Below the pieces are notes generated by a model. The model was not told where the DNA came from and made no database searches. It saw nothing but the letters and a program-made list of their open reading frames with translations. The translations under genes and the position numbers were made by a program. From NCBI GenBank assembly GCA_027488935.1, contig JAIYAP010000035.1, positions 1 to 64,000 of the forward strand: a stretch of DNA of 64,000 nt, written 5' to 3'. The stretch comes from Saprospiraceae bacterium (lineage in GTDB: Bacteria > Bacteroidota > Bacteroidia > Chitinophagales > Saprospiraceae). This document shows positions 44,576 through 54,964 of the stretch, piece after piece (position 1 is the stretch's first letter; each line of letters begins with the position of its first letter).

Positions 44576-46375
44576 TTAGAAGCACCAACCATTGGCTTTC
44601 AATAAAGCACTTGCAACGAGGCGGCGCTTTTCTTTCACGTTGACCGCCGGGTATTTGGTAAAACGTTTCAAACCCATCAGGAACGTTTTCAGCAGGTCAC
44701 CTTCCGCAAATGAAGCAAGTGCATCTGTTGCATACTTGGTCATTTTGGCCGTTACATCATGGAAATACACTTGCAACATCGCATCATAAATTTCTTGCGG
44801 TTGTTCTTTTTCCATATGAACAAGTTTTTCTACCCGCAATAACATCGATTCGCTGGCAAACAGTTCGATGAGCATATCGGCGCAATTCATCAAAATTTCT
44901 TGCTCGTCTTTCAAAACGAGTTTGCCATCCATTTGCATCTTCGCTGCAGCGCCTGCCGTCATCAGGACGATTTTTTTGAAATCAGCTAGTGCTTTATGTT
45001 CTTCAGCGTATAAACCTTCCACTTTTTCAAAAGAAGGCATGGAAGAAAGTTCTTTTTGAACCGCCCAGGCTGGTGTGACAATATCCAATTGACCTTTCAA
45101 GGCACGTTTGAACAATTGATCGACCATCAGCATGCGGTTAATTTCATTGGTTCCCTCATAAATCCGGTTGATCCGACTATCGCGATATGCACGTGCAGCA
45201 GGATATTCTTCACTAAAACCAATGCCGCCGTGGATTTGTACATTTTCATCCACACAAAAATCGGTCACTTCCGAGCCTAAAATTTTCAGGATAGAGCATT
45301 CAATGGCATATTCTTCGGCTGCTTCGAGCATGGCCTGTCCATAAGCATCACCCTCTGCTTCAGAAGCTGCTTTTTTATCTTGCATCAATTGAGATGTGCG
45401 ATAAGCTGCACTCTCGGCTGCAAAATTGCGAATGGCCATTTCTGCCAGTTTGTGTTGGATAGCGCCAAATGTGCCAATGGATTGACCGAACTGAAAACGT
45501 TCGTTGGCGTAACGTGCAGCCATGTTGATGGTTTCTTTACAACCACCGATGCACATAATACCCAATTTATAACGGCCAATATTGAGTGCGTTAAAAGCGA
45601 TAAGGTGACCTTTACCAATGGCGCCAAGCACATTTTCAACCGGAACCTGTGCATTTTCAAAGAAAACCTGGCGTGTTGAGGACCCTTTAATGCCCAATTT
45701 GTCTTCCTCCGCACCCAACGTCATACCGTTAGTACCTTTTTCTACAATAAACCCAGTAAACTTATCGCCGTCAATTTTAGCAAAAACGATAAAGATATCG
45801 GCAAATCCCGCATTGGAAATCCACATTTTTTGACCATTCAGGACATAATGGGTGCCCGCTTCGTTCAAATCGGCGCGTGTTTTGGCTGCCAATGCATCGG
45901 AACCGCTACCTGGTTCGGTCAAACAATAAGCTGCTTTTAGGTCGCCGCTAATTAGACCTGGCAGGTATTTTTCTTTTTGCGCGTCATTGCCAAAGTAAAG
46001 AATCGGCAACATGCCAATGCCCGTGTGGGCGGCAAACGAAACAATGAAGGAACCCGATGGTCCGAGCACTTCCGAAATCACCGAATTGGTATTGGTGTCC
46101 ATTTCGGTTCCACCGTATTGTGCAGGCATGTGTGCGCCAAGTAAACCTAGGTCGCCCATTTTTTTTAAAAGGCCAGGTGCCAAACCAGGTTCGAGTTTTT
46201 CAATGCGTGCACGCATCGGATCAATTTCATTTTTGATAAAATCGACCGTCATTTGTTTGACCATTAATTGTTCTTCACTGAGTTCTTCGGGGATGAAAAT
46301 ATCCTCCGGTTTGCTGTCGTGGATCAAAAAGGCGCCGCCTTTGAGTACAGTTGTTTTTGCAATGGTATCTTCCAT
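44576..46375 (-). CDS. Acyl-CoA dehydrogenase, very-long-chain type
   Basis: A 599-residue FAD flavoprotein of fatty acid beta-oxidation. Visible parts: YCLTEPGSGSDA (about 150) and WISNAGFADIF at the flavin site, RYKLGIMCIGG, FGQSIGTFGAIQHKLAEMAI, and the catalytic Glu region IYEGTNEINRML (about 405). The long C-terminal helical extension (about 420-599) resembles mitochondrial VLCAD and bacterial long-chain forms. It has a -7 box at 46429-46422 and shares a divergent 237-bp intergenic region with eno. Confidence 0.93.
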   Translation of the reverse strand: MEDTIAKTTVLKGGAFLIHDSKPEDIFIPEELSEEQLMVKQMTVDFIKNEIDPMRARIEKLEPGLAPGLLKKMGDLGLLGAHMPAQYGGTEMDTNTNSVISEVLGPSGSFIVSFAAHTGIGMLPILYFGNDAQKEKYLPGLISGDLKAAYCLTEPGSGSDALAAKTRADLNEAGTHYVLNGQKMWISNAGFADIFIVFAKIDGDKFTGFIVEKGTNGMTLGAEEDKLGIKGSSTRQVFFENAQVPVENVLGAIGKGHLIAFNALNIGRYKLGIMCIGGCKETINMAARYANERFQFGQSIGTFGAIQHKLAEMAIRNFAAESAAYRTSQLMQDKKAASEAEGDAYGQAMLEAAEEYAIECSILKILGSEVTDFCVDENVQIHGGIGFSEEYPAARAYRDSRINRIYEGTNEINRMLMVDQLFKRALKGQLDIVTPAWAVQKELSSMPSFEKVEGLYAEEHKALADFKKIVLMTAGAAAKMQMDGKLVLKDEQEILMNCADMLIELFASESMLLRVEKLVHMEKEQPQEIYDAMLQVYFHDVTAKMTKYATDALASFAEGDLLKTFLMGLKRFTKYPAVNVKEKRRLVASALLKANGWCF

Positions 46376-46421
46376 GGTAATACGAATGGTTGGTGTTTTA
46401 TAAAATAGCGAATTTTCGCTA

Positions 46422-46429
46422 CAAATATA
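46422..46429 (-). promoter_or_regulatory. -7 box of the acyl-CoA dehydrogenase gene
   Basis: TATATTTG on the minus strand, perfect TAnnTTTG; start near 46415. No clear -33 element. Confidence 0.5.
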
Positions 46430-46499
46430 AAGGAAATAAAATCACATTGTAAAAGAAAAATAAAGTATTTAACATTAAGATTGTGTTAGGCCTTAGCGT

Positions 46500-47899
<1,400 letters not shown>

Positions 47900-47926
47900 A
47901 GATTTTGAGTAACATCTTGTAATATT

Positions 47927-47967
47927 AAGTGTCCGCTTCGTTGTTTTCGAAGCGGACACTTTTTTTG
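47927..47967 (+). terminator. Terminator after eno
   Basis: 14-bp stem (47927-47940 with 47948-47961), 7-base loop, T-run to about 47966. Confidence 0.9.
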
Positions 47968-47994
47968 AGGTGTCACCTTGGAAGGTGTCACCTC
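47967..47994. repeat. Second hairpin with repeated AAGGTGTCACCT-type half-sites
   Basis: Arms 47967-47979 and 47982-47994 pair with a single central T-T mismatch. Each arm contains AGGTGTCACCT, itself nearly palindromic. It lies between the eno terminator and the TonB receptor stop and looks like a dispersed intergenic palindrome. Confidence 0.6.
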
Positions 47995-48015
47995 GGAATA
48001 TCTCAACTCAAGAAC

Positions 48016-50259
48016 TTAGCGCAATCCCCCCGGCGCATACCGAACGCCCAAATTGGCTACCCGTCCCATCATGGGCGCCCAGATCTGTGATCCATTGAAA
48101 TAGGGGCTGTTGGGCTCATTCGCCGCAATAATCGCGTGGTGTTGCTGATAACTGCTGATGTTCTCCATCCCGACGTACACTTCTATATTTTTCCAATGGT
48201 GGGTTATCTGCCCACTCCAAATGGTATATATAGGGGTGGTTTGTTCAAATCCATGGGTATATTCATGCGGAATAGCGCTGTTATCGGGAAGGCGTTGTGG
48301 CCCAACAATATGCGTGCGCAGGTTGAACATCCACTTTTTATTGGGGGTGGTGTAGTCTAGGGTAACCAATCCGCGGTATTTCGCCAGCAAGGGCGGTGTG
48401 CGCACGACGCCATTTGCATAGGTGGTTTTTACATCGTTTATTTTGTAGCTCAGTTTTATTTCAAAGCCTTGGAAGAGGTTATACTGTGCTACTGCCAAGA
48501 TACTGTTGGAATAAGAGGGGCCACTCAGGTTGTAAAAAAATACGCTGGTAGGGGATTGGTCAACATCTACAATTACCTGGCGCAGGAAGTCGGTGCGATA
48601 ACCATCCAGGCTAAAACTTGCATTTTGGCCTCTGATTTTGAAACTTTGCGTGAAATTGATGCCATAATTCCATGCTTTTTCGTATCCCAAATCAGTTGCG
48701 AAATCAAGCACCCGGTTGCTGGCCAATAAACTCAGGTTTTCCGCCATCAGGTTGGGGGAACGGTATCCCAATCCGCCGGAGATCCGCACAACGGTCTTTT
48801 CTGTAAAATTGTATTTGGCGCTAACCCGGGGTGTAAATTGCCACCCAAAGCGGGAATTGTGGTCCATGCGTGCACCTGCAACCAACACCAAATCAGGACC
48901 TTCCATCCGTACGGTCGGATGACTGTATGTATACTCTGCCATCGCTCCTGTAATGGTCTCCTTTCTGCTCAAATCACCATCGTTTACCTTTTCGGTTATA
49001 TGGTCATATTGCAAGGAGGGTGCCAGGACAACTTTATGTTGTGTATTTTGAACAATGGTTTGATATAAAGTTTGTAGGTATAGCGATTGTTGTGTAGCGG
49101 TATACACATTTGGTCCAAACACTGAATTCGTACGATGCCAGGATACAGATGCGATATTACCCAGTTCATTGTACGGTTTGCCAAACAAGCCTTCTTTGCC
49201 GTATTTGGCCCATGCTTCTACCCGTTCATTGCGTTGGTCTACACCAAAAAAACCGTTGTGGCTATGCGAATCGTCAATCTGGCCACTCACACGATGATCG
49301 CTGACGGCTTGCACATTAAATTGGGCACAACCCTTGGGCCCATCGTAAATTACCCGGTATAAGGCATTGATTTGCTGGCGATTGGGGGCATCGTAAAAAT
49401 TATCGCGGTTCATATCCCATCGATTTTTTACAAAATTACCATGCAGCAGTAGCCCTTGAGAAAGGTTGATGTTGTGTTTTTTATTTAAATGCACGTTGAT
49501 TTCACCCCGCCCTTCCGTAGAAGTAAAAGCATTGATGAAAACAGGGAGGTCGCTGGCGGGTTTTACCAGATCAATATTAATTTGTCCGGTAATACCCGAG
49601 TTCCCATTTTTAACAGTGCTGGCTCCTTTGGCCAGAATGATACCCTTTAGCCAGGTGCCTGGGATAAAATCGAAGGCAAAAGGCGTGGCGATTCCACCCA
49701 TCGCGGGCCTGTTTTCGACCAAAAATTGGCTGTAGATACCCCGTAAACCAAGCATTTGTATTTCCCGGATGCCCGTAACCGCATTGGGGTAGCTGACGTC
49801 AATGGCTCCATTGGTTTCAAAACTTTCCGATAAATTGCAACAGGGTGCTTTGCGGAGTTCTTTTTGGCTAATACTTTCCAGGTTTCTAGTTTCTAGGGTG
49901 GAAACACTGTTCCCAAATTGTTGCTCCGAAACCTGCACCTCTTTTAATTGGGAGGAACCTGTAATTTCAATCCATAAATTGTTCTCTCCAGGTAAAACTA
50001 CAACCTCAGACACTGGATAATTGAAATATTGAACAACCAGGGTCCCTCCTTCTGCCCGCGCAGGCAGGTTAAAATAGCCTGATGTATCCGTAATTGTACC
50101 GGTGCGCGTATCCTTCCAATAAACACTGGCACCTACCAGCAGTTCTTCTTTTTCATTGGTTACTAGTCCGTGCAGGGGGGCAAGTTGGGGTGTTTGTGCT
50201 AAAAGAAAGCAGGGAAGGCCAAAATATAGTATGGCAACTCCTAATATTGCATTTTTCAT
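48016..50259 (-). CDS. TonB-dependent receptor, probably for a metal or metallophore
   Basis: A 747-residue outer-membrane receptor. A signal peptide ending in LLAQ (residue 22) is followed by a carboxypeptidase-regulatory-like domain (about 28-110). The plug domain has the unusual APCCNLSESFETN motif and MLGLRGIYSQFLVENRPAMGG, then a beta-barrel to the C-terminus ending in aromatic/Tyr-rich strands. The two plug cysteines are shared by a family of Bacteroidota receptors found next to Cys-rich HYC_CC_PP-type proteins and thought to take up copper or other metal. That pairing is seen here: the Cys-rich gene is 113 bp upstream on the same strand. The start ATG 50259 precedes the signal peptide. 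Confidence 0.82.
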   Translation of the reverse strand: MKNAILGVAILYFGLPCFLLAQTPQLAPLHGLVTNEKEELLVGASVYWKDTRTGTITDTSGYFNLPARAEGGTLVVQYFNYPVSEVVVLPGENNLWIEITGSSQLKEVQVSEQQFGNSVSTLETRNLESISQKELRKAPCCNLSESFETNGAIDVSYPNAVTGIREIQMLGLRGIYSQFLVENRPAMGGIATPFAFDFIPGTWLKGIILAKGASTVKNGNSGITGQINIDLVKPASDLPVFINAFTSTEGRGEINVHLNKKHNINLSQGLLLHGNFVKNRWDMNRDNFYDAPNRQQINALYRVIYDGPKGCAQFNVQAVSDHRVSGQIDDSHSHNGFFGVDQRNERVEAWAKYGKEGLFGKPYNELGNIASVSWHRTNSVFGPNVYTATQQSLYLQTLYQTIVQNTQHKVVLAPSLQYDHITEKVNDGDLSRKETITGAMAEYTYSHPTVRMEGPDLVLVAGARMDHNSRFGWQFTPRVSAKYNFTEKTVVRISGGLGYRSPNLMAENLSLLASNRVLDFATDLGYEKAWNYGINFTQSFKIRGQNASFSLDGYRTDFLRQVIVDVDQSPTSVFFYNLSGPSYSNSILAVAQYNLFQGFEIKLSYKINDVKTTYANGVVRTPPLLAKYRGLVTLDYTTPNKKWMFNLRTHIVGPQRLPDNSAIPHEYTHGFEQTTPIYTIWSGQITHHWKNIEVYVGMENISSYQQHHAIIAANEPNSPYFNGSQIWAPMMGRVANLGVRYAPGGLR

Positions 50260-50372
50260 CGTATCGCAAGATAGAAAGCGCAGGATGCGCTGTGAAAATA
50301 ATCCCAATTTACAAACAAGGGATGTCTGTAAAGGGAGATAAAAAGGCTACAGGAGCCTAAGCGATCGAATAT

Positions 50373-50840
50373 TTAACAAAGGAATTGGTGGTGCAAAATG
50401 CAAAGTTCCCGGCCACTGGGAAGCGGAGGCGATGCTGGAAATGCAACAACATCGGGAGCAAGAGGAAGGTAAGCAGGCGCTGAAAAAGCATAGATTGGGG
50501 CATAAAGGAAAGGCAAATCGGCAAGAACTTGGCCCTTTTCAAGCGATTGATCAACGATAAAGGCCGTTTTCAGTTGAAAAACCTTGACCGTTTTGTGGGT
50601 ACAACCGTGGTCTTTTTGGGTACCGGCCTCCTTTTGCTCGCAGCAAGCGCGCACCTTTTTTTTGCAGCAACTCGCGGTATTCGTGCGTTTTTTTGCCAGA
50701 CAAACGGCATCACTACGGAAAAAAGCAATACTGGTTTTTCCTAGGCAATAGCAATAAATTTGTTCAATACTGATCCCTGCCGTTGCGATAAACAAGGCAA
50801 GTATCCAAGTCCAAACAAAATATTTTTTTGCTACAAGCAT
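50373..50840 (-). CDS. Cys-rich small exported protein, HYC_CC_PP-like
   Basis: A 155-residue protein with an N-terminal membrane/signal segment, then a Cys/His cluster: IYCYCLGK, AVCLAKK, SCCKKKVRACCEQK and HGCTHKTV, and a final HHQFLC. This is the layout of the Bacteroidota HYC_CC_PP family, a putative metal-handling protein linked to TonB receptors. The ATG at 50840 is chosen; the -7 box at 50869-50862 makes the start at 50864 impossible. Copper is the usual guess, but this is inference. Confidence 0.6.
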   Translation of the reverse strand: MLVAKKYFVWTWILALFIATAGISIEQIYCYCLGKTSIAFFRSDAVCLAKKRTNTASCCKKKVRACCEQKEAGTQKDHGCTHKTVKVFQLKTAFIVDQSLEKGQVLADLPFLYAPIYAFSAPAYLPLAPDVVAFPASPPLPSGRELCILHHQFLC

Positions 50841-50861
50841 GGTTTTAACTCCTTTATGTTG

Positions 50862-50869
50862 CAAACATA
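50862..50869 (-). promoter_or_regulatory. -7 box for the Cys-rich protein/TonB receptor unit
   Basis: TATGTTTG on the minus strand, perfect TAnnTTTG; transcript start near 50855. Confidence 0.5.
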
Positions 50870-50918
50870 CAGGGATTGGGCTGATTCACGAAATATAAAT
50901 CGAGTATTTGCAAGTTCT

Positions 50919-52010
50919 TTACACTTCTTCAGGGCCTTCACCTACCCAATCCTGTTGTACGTACCCGTTTTCGCAGTGCTCAAGAAGTTGCTCATCTATA
51001 AATGCCCGAACTTCATGTACAATATCACCTGGATAAAGCAAGTGGATATTCGGGCCAGCATCCAGGCTGAAATACACTGGATTACCCGTTTCTGCCCGGT
51101 ATTGACGCACTTTTTCAATAATTGAAATGGATCCGGGCTGCATCAACATATAGGAAGGATTGCTGCACATCATCAGGGCATGCAGGGTAAGTGCTTCATC
51201 TTCTGCTATTTTACCAAAAGTTTCGAGATCGCCCGCTTTCATCGCATCCATAAGGGTGTTGAGTCTTGCGCGCGCCTGTGCATAACGGGGTTCGGCGTAC
51301 GGATTTCCATCCATAAGGGCATGGCCTGCACTGCTGGAAACGCTTTTTTCCTGGGATGACACAATTAGAATATCATCATGGAAATCTTTAAACTGATCAT
51401 GTATCATAGCACCAACGGGCGTTGCGTACTCATTTGAAGATCCTGCTACTGCGGCCGTTTCACCCCATACTGCTGCATGGCCAAAAATAGAACGGCAAGC
51501 ACTTCCACTGCCCAGGCGTGCGATATAAGACGCCTTCCGATCAAAATCACCTGGTTCGGGGAGGGTGCCGAACAGGGCATCTTCCAGCGAGCACAGACAC
51601 AGGGCCAATGCAGACATACCCGAAGCCGAGGATGCGATACCAGCCGAGTGGGGGAAGGAGTTGCCGGTATGTACCGTGAGTTTGAGTTGTTTTAAAAAAG
51701 GAAAAATAGGCAGCAGACTTTCCAAAAAGGCCAAGGTTTTGGTGCGAAACGCATCGTTTTCTTCCTGATGAAAGAAAAAATCCAGGTCAATTTGGCCGCT
51801 GGTATTTTCTGTTAATTCGTATTCCAACATCGTATCAGTGCAGGAAGCCGCAAGGGTGAGGCTTAGCGACGGATTACGGGGCAATTGTATGCCATATTTG
51901 CCCCAATATTTGATAATCGCGAGGTTGCTGGGACTGCGCCAGGTGAATTGGCCTGCTTCAATGGATGCGCTGGGATCGAGGAGCAATTTCGGATTTTCGT
52001 ACATTTGCAT
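50919..52010 (-). CDS. mvaD: Diphosphomevalonate decarboxylase
   Basis: A 363-residue GHMP-fold enzyme that converts mevalonate 5-diphosphate to isopentenyl diphosphate with ATP. SNLAIIKYWGKYG near residue 29 is the signature start; NSFPHSAGIASSASGMSALAL (split over about 118-138) is the ATP-binding loop, GSGSACRSIFG near 172, and SLDAGPNIHLLYP near 310 near the catalytic Asp region. It shows that isoprenoids here come from the mevalonate pathway, which also feeds the carotenoid genes crtI-crtB. Neighbouring pathway genes are not adjacent. Confidence 0.92.
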   Translation of the reverse strand: MQMYENPKLLLDPSASIEAGQFTWRSPSNLAIIKYWGKYGIQLPRNPSLSLTLAASCTDTMLEYELTENTSGQIDLDFFFHQEENDAFRTKTLAFLESLLPIFPFLKQLKLTVHTGNSFPHSAGIASSASGMSALALCLCSLEDALFGTLPEPGDFDRKASYIARLGSGSACRSIFGHAAVWGETAAVAGSSNEYATPVGAMIHDQFKDFHDDILIVSSQEKSVSSSAGHALMDGNPYAEPRYAQARARLNTLMDAMKAGDLETFGKIAEDEALTLHALMMCSNPSYMLMQPGSISIIEKVRQYRAETGNPVYFSLDAGPNIHLLYPGDIVHEVRAFIDEQLLEHCENGYVQQDWVGEGPEEV

Positions 52011-52074
52011 GTGTTGCGTTGAAAAGAAGAAAAGATTGCTGCAAAGAAAGGCAACACGCAGTAAAAACTACCAC

Positions 52075-52102
52075 TTGAATTCAAATTCCTGTTCTACTTT
52101 TG
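52075..52102 (+). promoter_or_regulatory. Promoter of the PASTA protein operon
   Basis: TTG at 52075-52077, 17-bp spacer, TACTTTTG at 52095-52102; start near 52109, 37 nt before ATG 52146. Confidence 0.7.
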
Positions 52103-52145
52103 CAATCATTATTACCCACCACTTTTTCAATTGACCGAATCGGCC

Positions 52146-52985
52146 ATGATGCAAAGACTCCGCCGCTGGGCGCTCGAAATATATGCTTTTCTTACTGCGC
52201 CATTTGTCGTTAAGAATTGCCTGGGTATGATTGGTCTGTGCAGCTTTATTTTGCTGCTTACTTTTTGGTGGCTGCGTTGTTACACCAACCATGGCGAGAG
52301 TGTGCAAGTACCAAGTTATGTGGGCATGAGTTACCGGGAAGCAGCAAAAAAAGCCCGTGCCCGCGATTTTGAAGTATCCATTAGTGACTCTATTTATGTG
52401 TTGGGCAAGGCGCCTGGTGAAGTGATTTCCCAAAACCCAAAAGCAGAAAGTCGGGTCAAGGAAGGGCGCACGATTTATTTTACGGTTGCAAAAAACAATC
52501 CGGATATTTTGAAGCTACCGGATCTGGCATCTGGTGATGATTATGATATTTACAGTCGTAAACTGAGTTTGATGGGTTTGAAACCGCGTATTGTGGCCCG
52601 GGTTGCGGATCCGATTGCCGAACCGAATACCATTGTGGCCGTCATATACCGGGGCGATACCGTGACACAGAAGATTCGCAATGGATTTAAGGTGGAAATG
52701 GGTGCTGCGATTGATTTTGTGGTGAGTGACAAGGTGTTATTGAATGTCAATATTCCAGATTGTGTTTGCCAAACACTGGATGCAGCCAAGTTTTTAATTC
52801 AAACCAGCAACTTGAATGTAGGTACCATTATTCCCAATGGCACCGTGACCAATCAGGGCGATGCATATGTTTGGAGACAAAGCCCTGCATACGACCCCAA
52901 TGGCTTAATGCGGGTTGGGGAACAAATTGACTTGTGGATTACTCAAGAAAAACCTGCCGACTGTAGTTCGTCGACAGCGCATTAA
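52146..52985 (+). CDS. Membrane-anchored PASTA domain protein
   Basis: A 279-residue protein with one membrane span (about 28-48, GMIGLCSFILLLTFWWL), a short cytoplasmic N-terminus and three PASTA-like domains outside: about 56-118, 123-195 and 200-272 (each starts with a VPSY/LPDL/IPDC strand and ends with a FTVA/FVVS/LWIT strand). PASTA domains bind peptidoglycan and usually belong to Ser/Thr kinases or PBPs; here no kinase is attached. It begins a run followed closely by a rhodanese and a lipoprotein protease. Confidence 0.82.
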   Translation: MMQRLRRWALEIYAFLTAPFVVKNCLGMIGLCSFILLLTFWWLRCYTNHGESVQVPSYVGMSYREAAKKARARDFEVSISDSIYVLGKAPGEVISQNPKAESRVKEGRTIYFTVAKNNPDILKLPDLASGDDYDIYSRKLSLMGLKPRIVARVADPIAEPNTIVAVIYRGDTVTQKIRNGFKVEMGAAIDFVVSDKVLLNVNIPDCVCQTLDAAKFLIQTSNLNVGTIIPNGTVTNQGDAYVWRQSPAYDPNGLMRVGEQIDLWITQEKPADCSSSTAH

Positions 52986-53016
52986 TCATAGTTTTTAACC
53001 AGTAAAGTGTACAACA

Positions 53017-53328
53017 ATGGATATTACGGTTCAGGAATTGCGTCAAAAAATTCAAGCAGGTGAAAAGTTCGTTTTTATCGATGTCAGAGAACCCTGGGAA
53101 TATGAAGAATTCAACATCGGTGCTCGATTGATACCACTCAATACCCTCATCAGCCAGATGTCGGAATTGGACGACCATAAAAATGATGAAATTGTGCTGC
53201 ATTGTCGCTCTGGTGCCCGCTCCGGAATGGCCCAAAGCATGATGGCTGCCAACGGTTTTTCCAATGTTCGAAATATGACAGGCGGCATCATGGCCTGGCA
53301 GGATGCATTTGGTAAAACACAACGATAA
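53017..53328 (+). CDS. Single-domain rhodanese
   Basis: A 103-residue rhodanese fold (about 5-100) with the active-site loop HCRSGARSGMA; the catalytic Cys is near residue 62, and DVREPWEYEEFNIGA carries the family's Asp-Arg and Glu. Such small proteins transfer sulfane sulfur or sense sulfur species. It follows the PASTA gene by 31 bp and precedes the protease gene by 2 bp, so co-transcription is likely. Confidence 0.92.
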   Translation: MDITVQELRQKIQAGEKFVFIDVREPWEYEEFNIGARLIPLNTLISQMSELDDHKNDEIVLHCRSGARSGMAQSMMAANGFSNVRNMTGGIMAWQDAFGKTQR

Positions 53329-53330
53329 AA

Positions 53331-54605
53331 ATGCTTTTTTTAGGCAAAAAAATTGTATTTCTGTGCATTATTGCAGGTTTTATAGCAGCCTGCAACCCGG
53401 TGCGTACGGCGCTTTTTATGCCTGAAACGAATACCGTTGCCAAGGCATATCCGCATGCTAATATGAGCATAACCGATTTTGCAGGCTGTACCAATTGGAA
53501 AAACTACCTGCCAGATCCATCCAAACCTGCGTATATGCCTGCGCGTTTGGTTCGAGTCAATTTTCATGTGATGAACAGCCGCGACAGCAGCCATAATTTT
53601 CAACCCGAGGCCGCCCGTAATTACTTGCGGGAACTTTTGGGTCATGTGAATGCTGAACTGGATACCAATGTGCGCAATTGGCGATCCCCAGAAAATACAG
53701 GGGTGCTGCCCAAAGGCTTTCGCTTTGTGATTTCCCCCCAACCGGTACCCGGCGACGATGGTTTTTATTTCCATTACGATGACGAATTGTATTATTATGT
53801 GTCGCAAGGAAAAAATGCCAACAACTATAGTCGCAAAGTGATTGATAAATATGCGGTTGGAAAAGATTCTATCATCAATGTTTTCCTGATGGTTCATCCC
53901 GATGACAGCATTAAATCAAAAACATACCGGGCCAATGGGCAGGGCATTGCGCTTGGTACAGCCTTTAAAATGGCAGGTTTGTACGAGAGCAAGGAATCGT
54001 CCAAATCCTTCGATGGGCTTTTTAACCATGAGTTGGGGCATGTGTTTGGCTTGCAGCATGCCTGGATGGAAGACGGTTGTCCGGATACGCAAAACCATCC
54101 CAACAAATGCTGGACCTATACCGATGAGGAGCCTTGTCGGTCGCAGGCAACAAATAATATGATGGATTACAATGCCTACCAAATAGCACTCACGCCGTGT
54201 CAACTTGGGAAACTTCATGGTACGTTGGCAAATGAAGCGCATATTGCCCGTAAATGTCTTGTGCCTGTTTGGTGCCAACGGAACCCTGAACGCGACATCG
54301 TGATTTCAGATTCCGTGGCATTCATGGGTGCGCGCGATTTTGAAGGGAATATTACGGTTGCGGATGGTGGAATTCTGTATTTGTCTTGCCGTGTTTCGAT
54401 GCCCGAAAATGCCTATATTATGGTTGCTCCAGGCGGCAAACTGTGGCTGGATGGCTGTAAGTTGCACAATAGTTGTGGAAAAAATTGGCAAGGTATCCTG
54501 GTTCAAAGCAGACGATTTGTAAAAGGGCAGGTATTGGTCCGGCGTTCTCCAACTATCCTAAATGTTCAAAGAAAAAAAGGGCATTATCATACGCAAGTGA
54601 AATAA
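53331..54605 (+). CDS. Lipoprotein metalloprotease (M43/pappalysin-like)
   Basis: A 424-residue lipoprotein: lipobox IAAC with Cys21. The protease domain (about 75-300) holds the zinc site HELGHVFGLQH near 228-238 (HExxHxxxxxH) and the Met-turn NNMMDYN near 280, with several Cys residues (GCPDT, NKCWT, EPCRS) between. The C-terminal part (about 320-424) is a beta-helix-like repeat (GGILYLSC, GGKLWLDGC). It should act at the cell surface or in the periplasm. Start ATG 53331 is 2 bp after the rhodanese stop. Confidence 0.82.
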   Translation: MLFLGKKIVFLCIIAGFIAACNPVRTALFMPETNTVAKAYPHANMSITDFAGCTNWKNYLPDPSKPAYMPARLVRVNFHVMNSRDSSHNFQPEAARNYLRELLGHVNAELDTNVRNWRSPENTGVLPKGFRFVISPQPVPGDDGFYFHYDDELYYYVSQGKNANNYSRKVIDKYAVGKDSIINVFLMVHPDDSIKSKTYRANGQGIALGTAFKMAGLYESKESSKSFDGLFNHELGHVFGLQHAWMEDGCPDTQNHPNKCWTYTDEEPCRSQATNNMMDYNAYQIALTPCQLGKLHGTLANEAHIARKCLVPVWCQRNPERDIVISDSVAFMGARDFEGNITVADGGILYLSCRVSMPENAYIMVAPGGKLWLDGCKLHNSCGKNWQGILVQSRRFVKGQVLVRRSPTILNVQRKKGHYHTQVK

Positions 54606-54666
54606 TATTGCGTTTTGTTCTCCGATCCATTAAACCGAACACGTTAACACATTCAATAAAAAAAAT

Positions 54667-54870
54667 ATGTCAAATAGGATCCATATCCTTCCGTTTTTCG
54701 TTTTGCTGATGGGCGCTTTGTTCCTGTTGCCAGCCTGTAGCAATAAAAGCGGCTGCCCTGCCCAAGAAAGTTTAAAACCTAAGGTGAATCGCAAAGGCGA
54801 AATTGTCGCTTCCCGCAACAAACATCAAGAGGGGCTTTTTCCTAAAAAAATGAAAAAGCGCATGAAATAA
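54667..54870 (+). CDS. Small lipoprotein
   Basis: A 67-residue protein with a hydrophobic signal, lipobox LPAC (Cys24), a second Cys in GCPAQ and a short Lys-rich tail (KKMKKRMK). No domain is recognised. It lies 61 bp after the protease gene. Confidence 0.65.
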   Translation: MSNRIHILPFFVLLMGALFLLPACSNKSGCPAQESLKPKVNRKGEIVASRNKHQEGLFPKKMKKRMK

Positions 54871-54964
54871 TCAAAGGTGTTAGATAATTTATGCCTTTTT
54901 TGTTCAAATTGGTAATTATGGCGTAATTTTAGTGGGTTTGTTTTTCAACAAAATAAAAACCACT

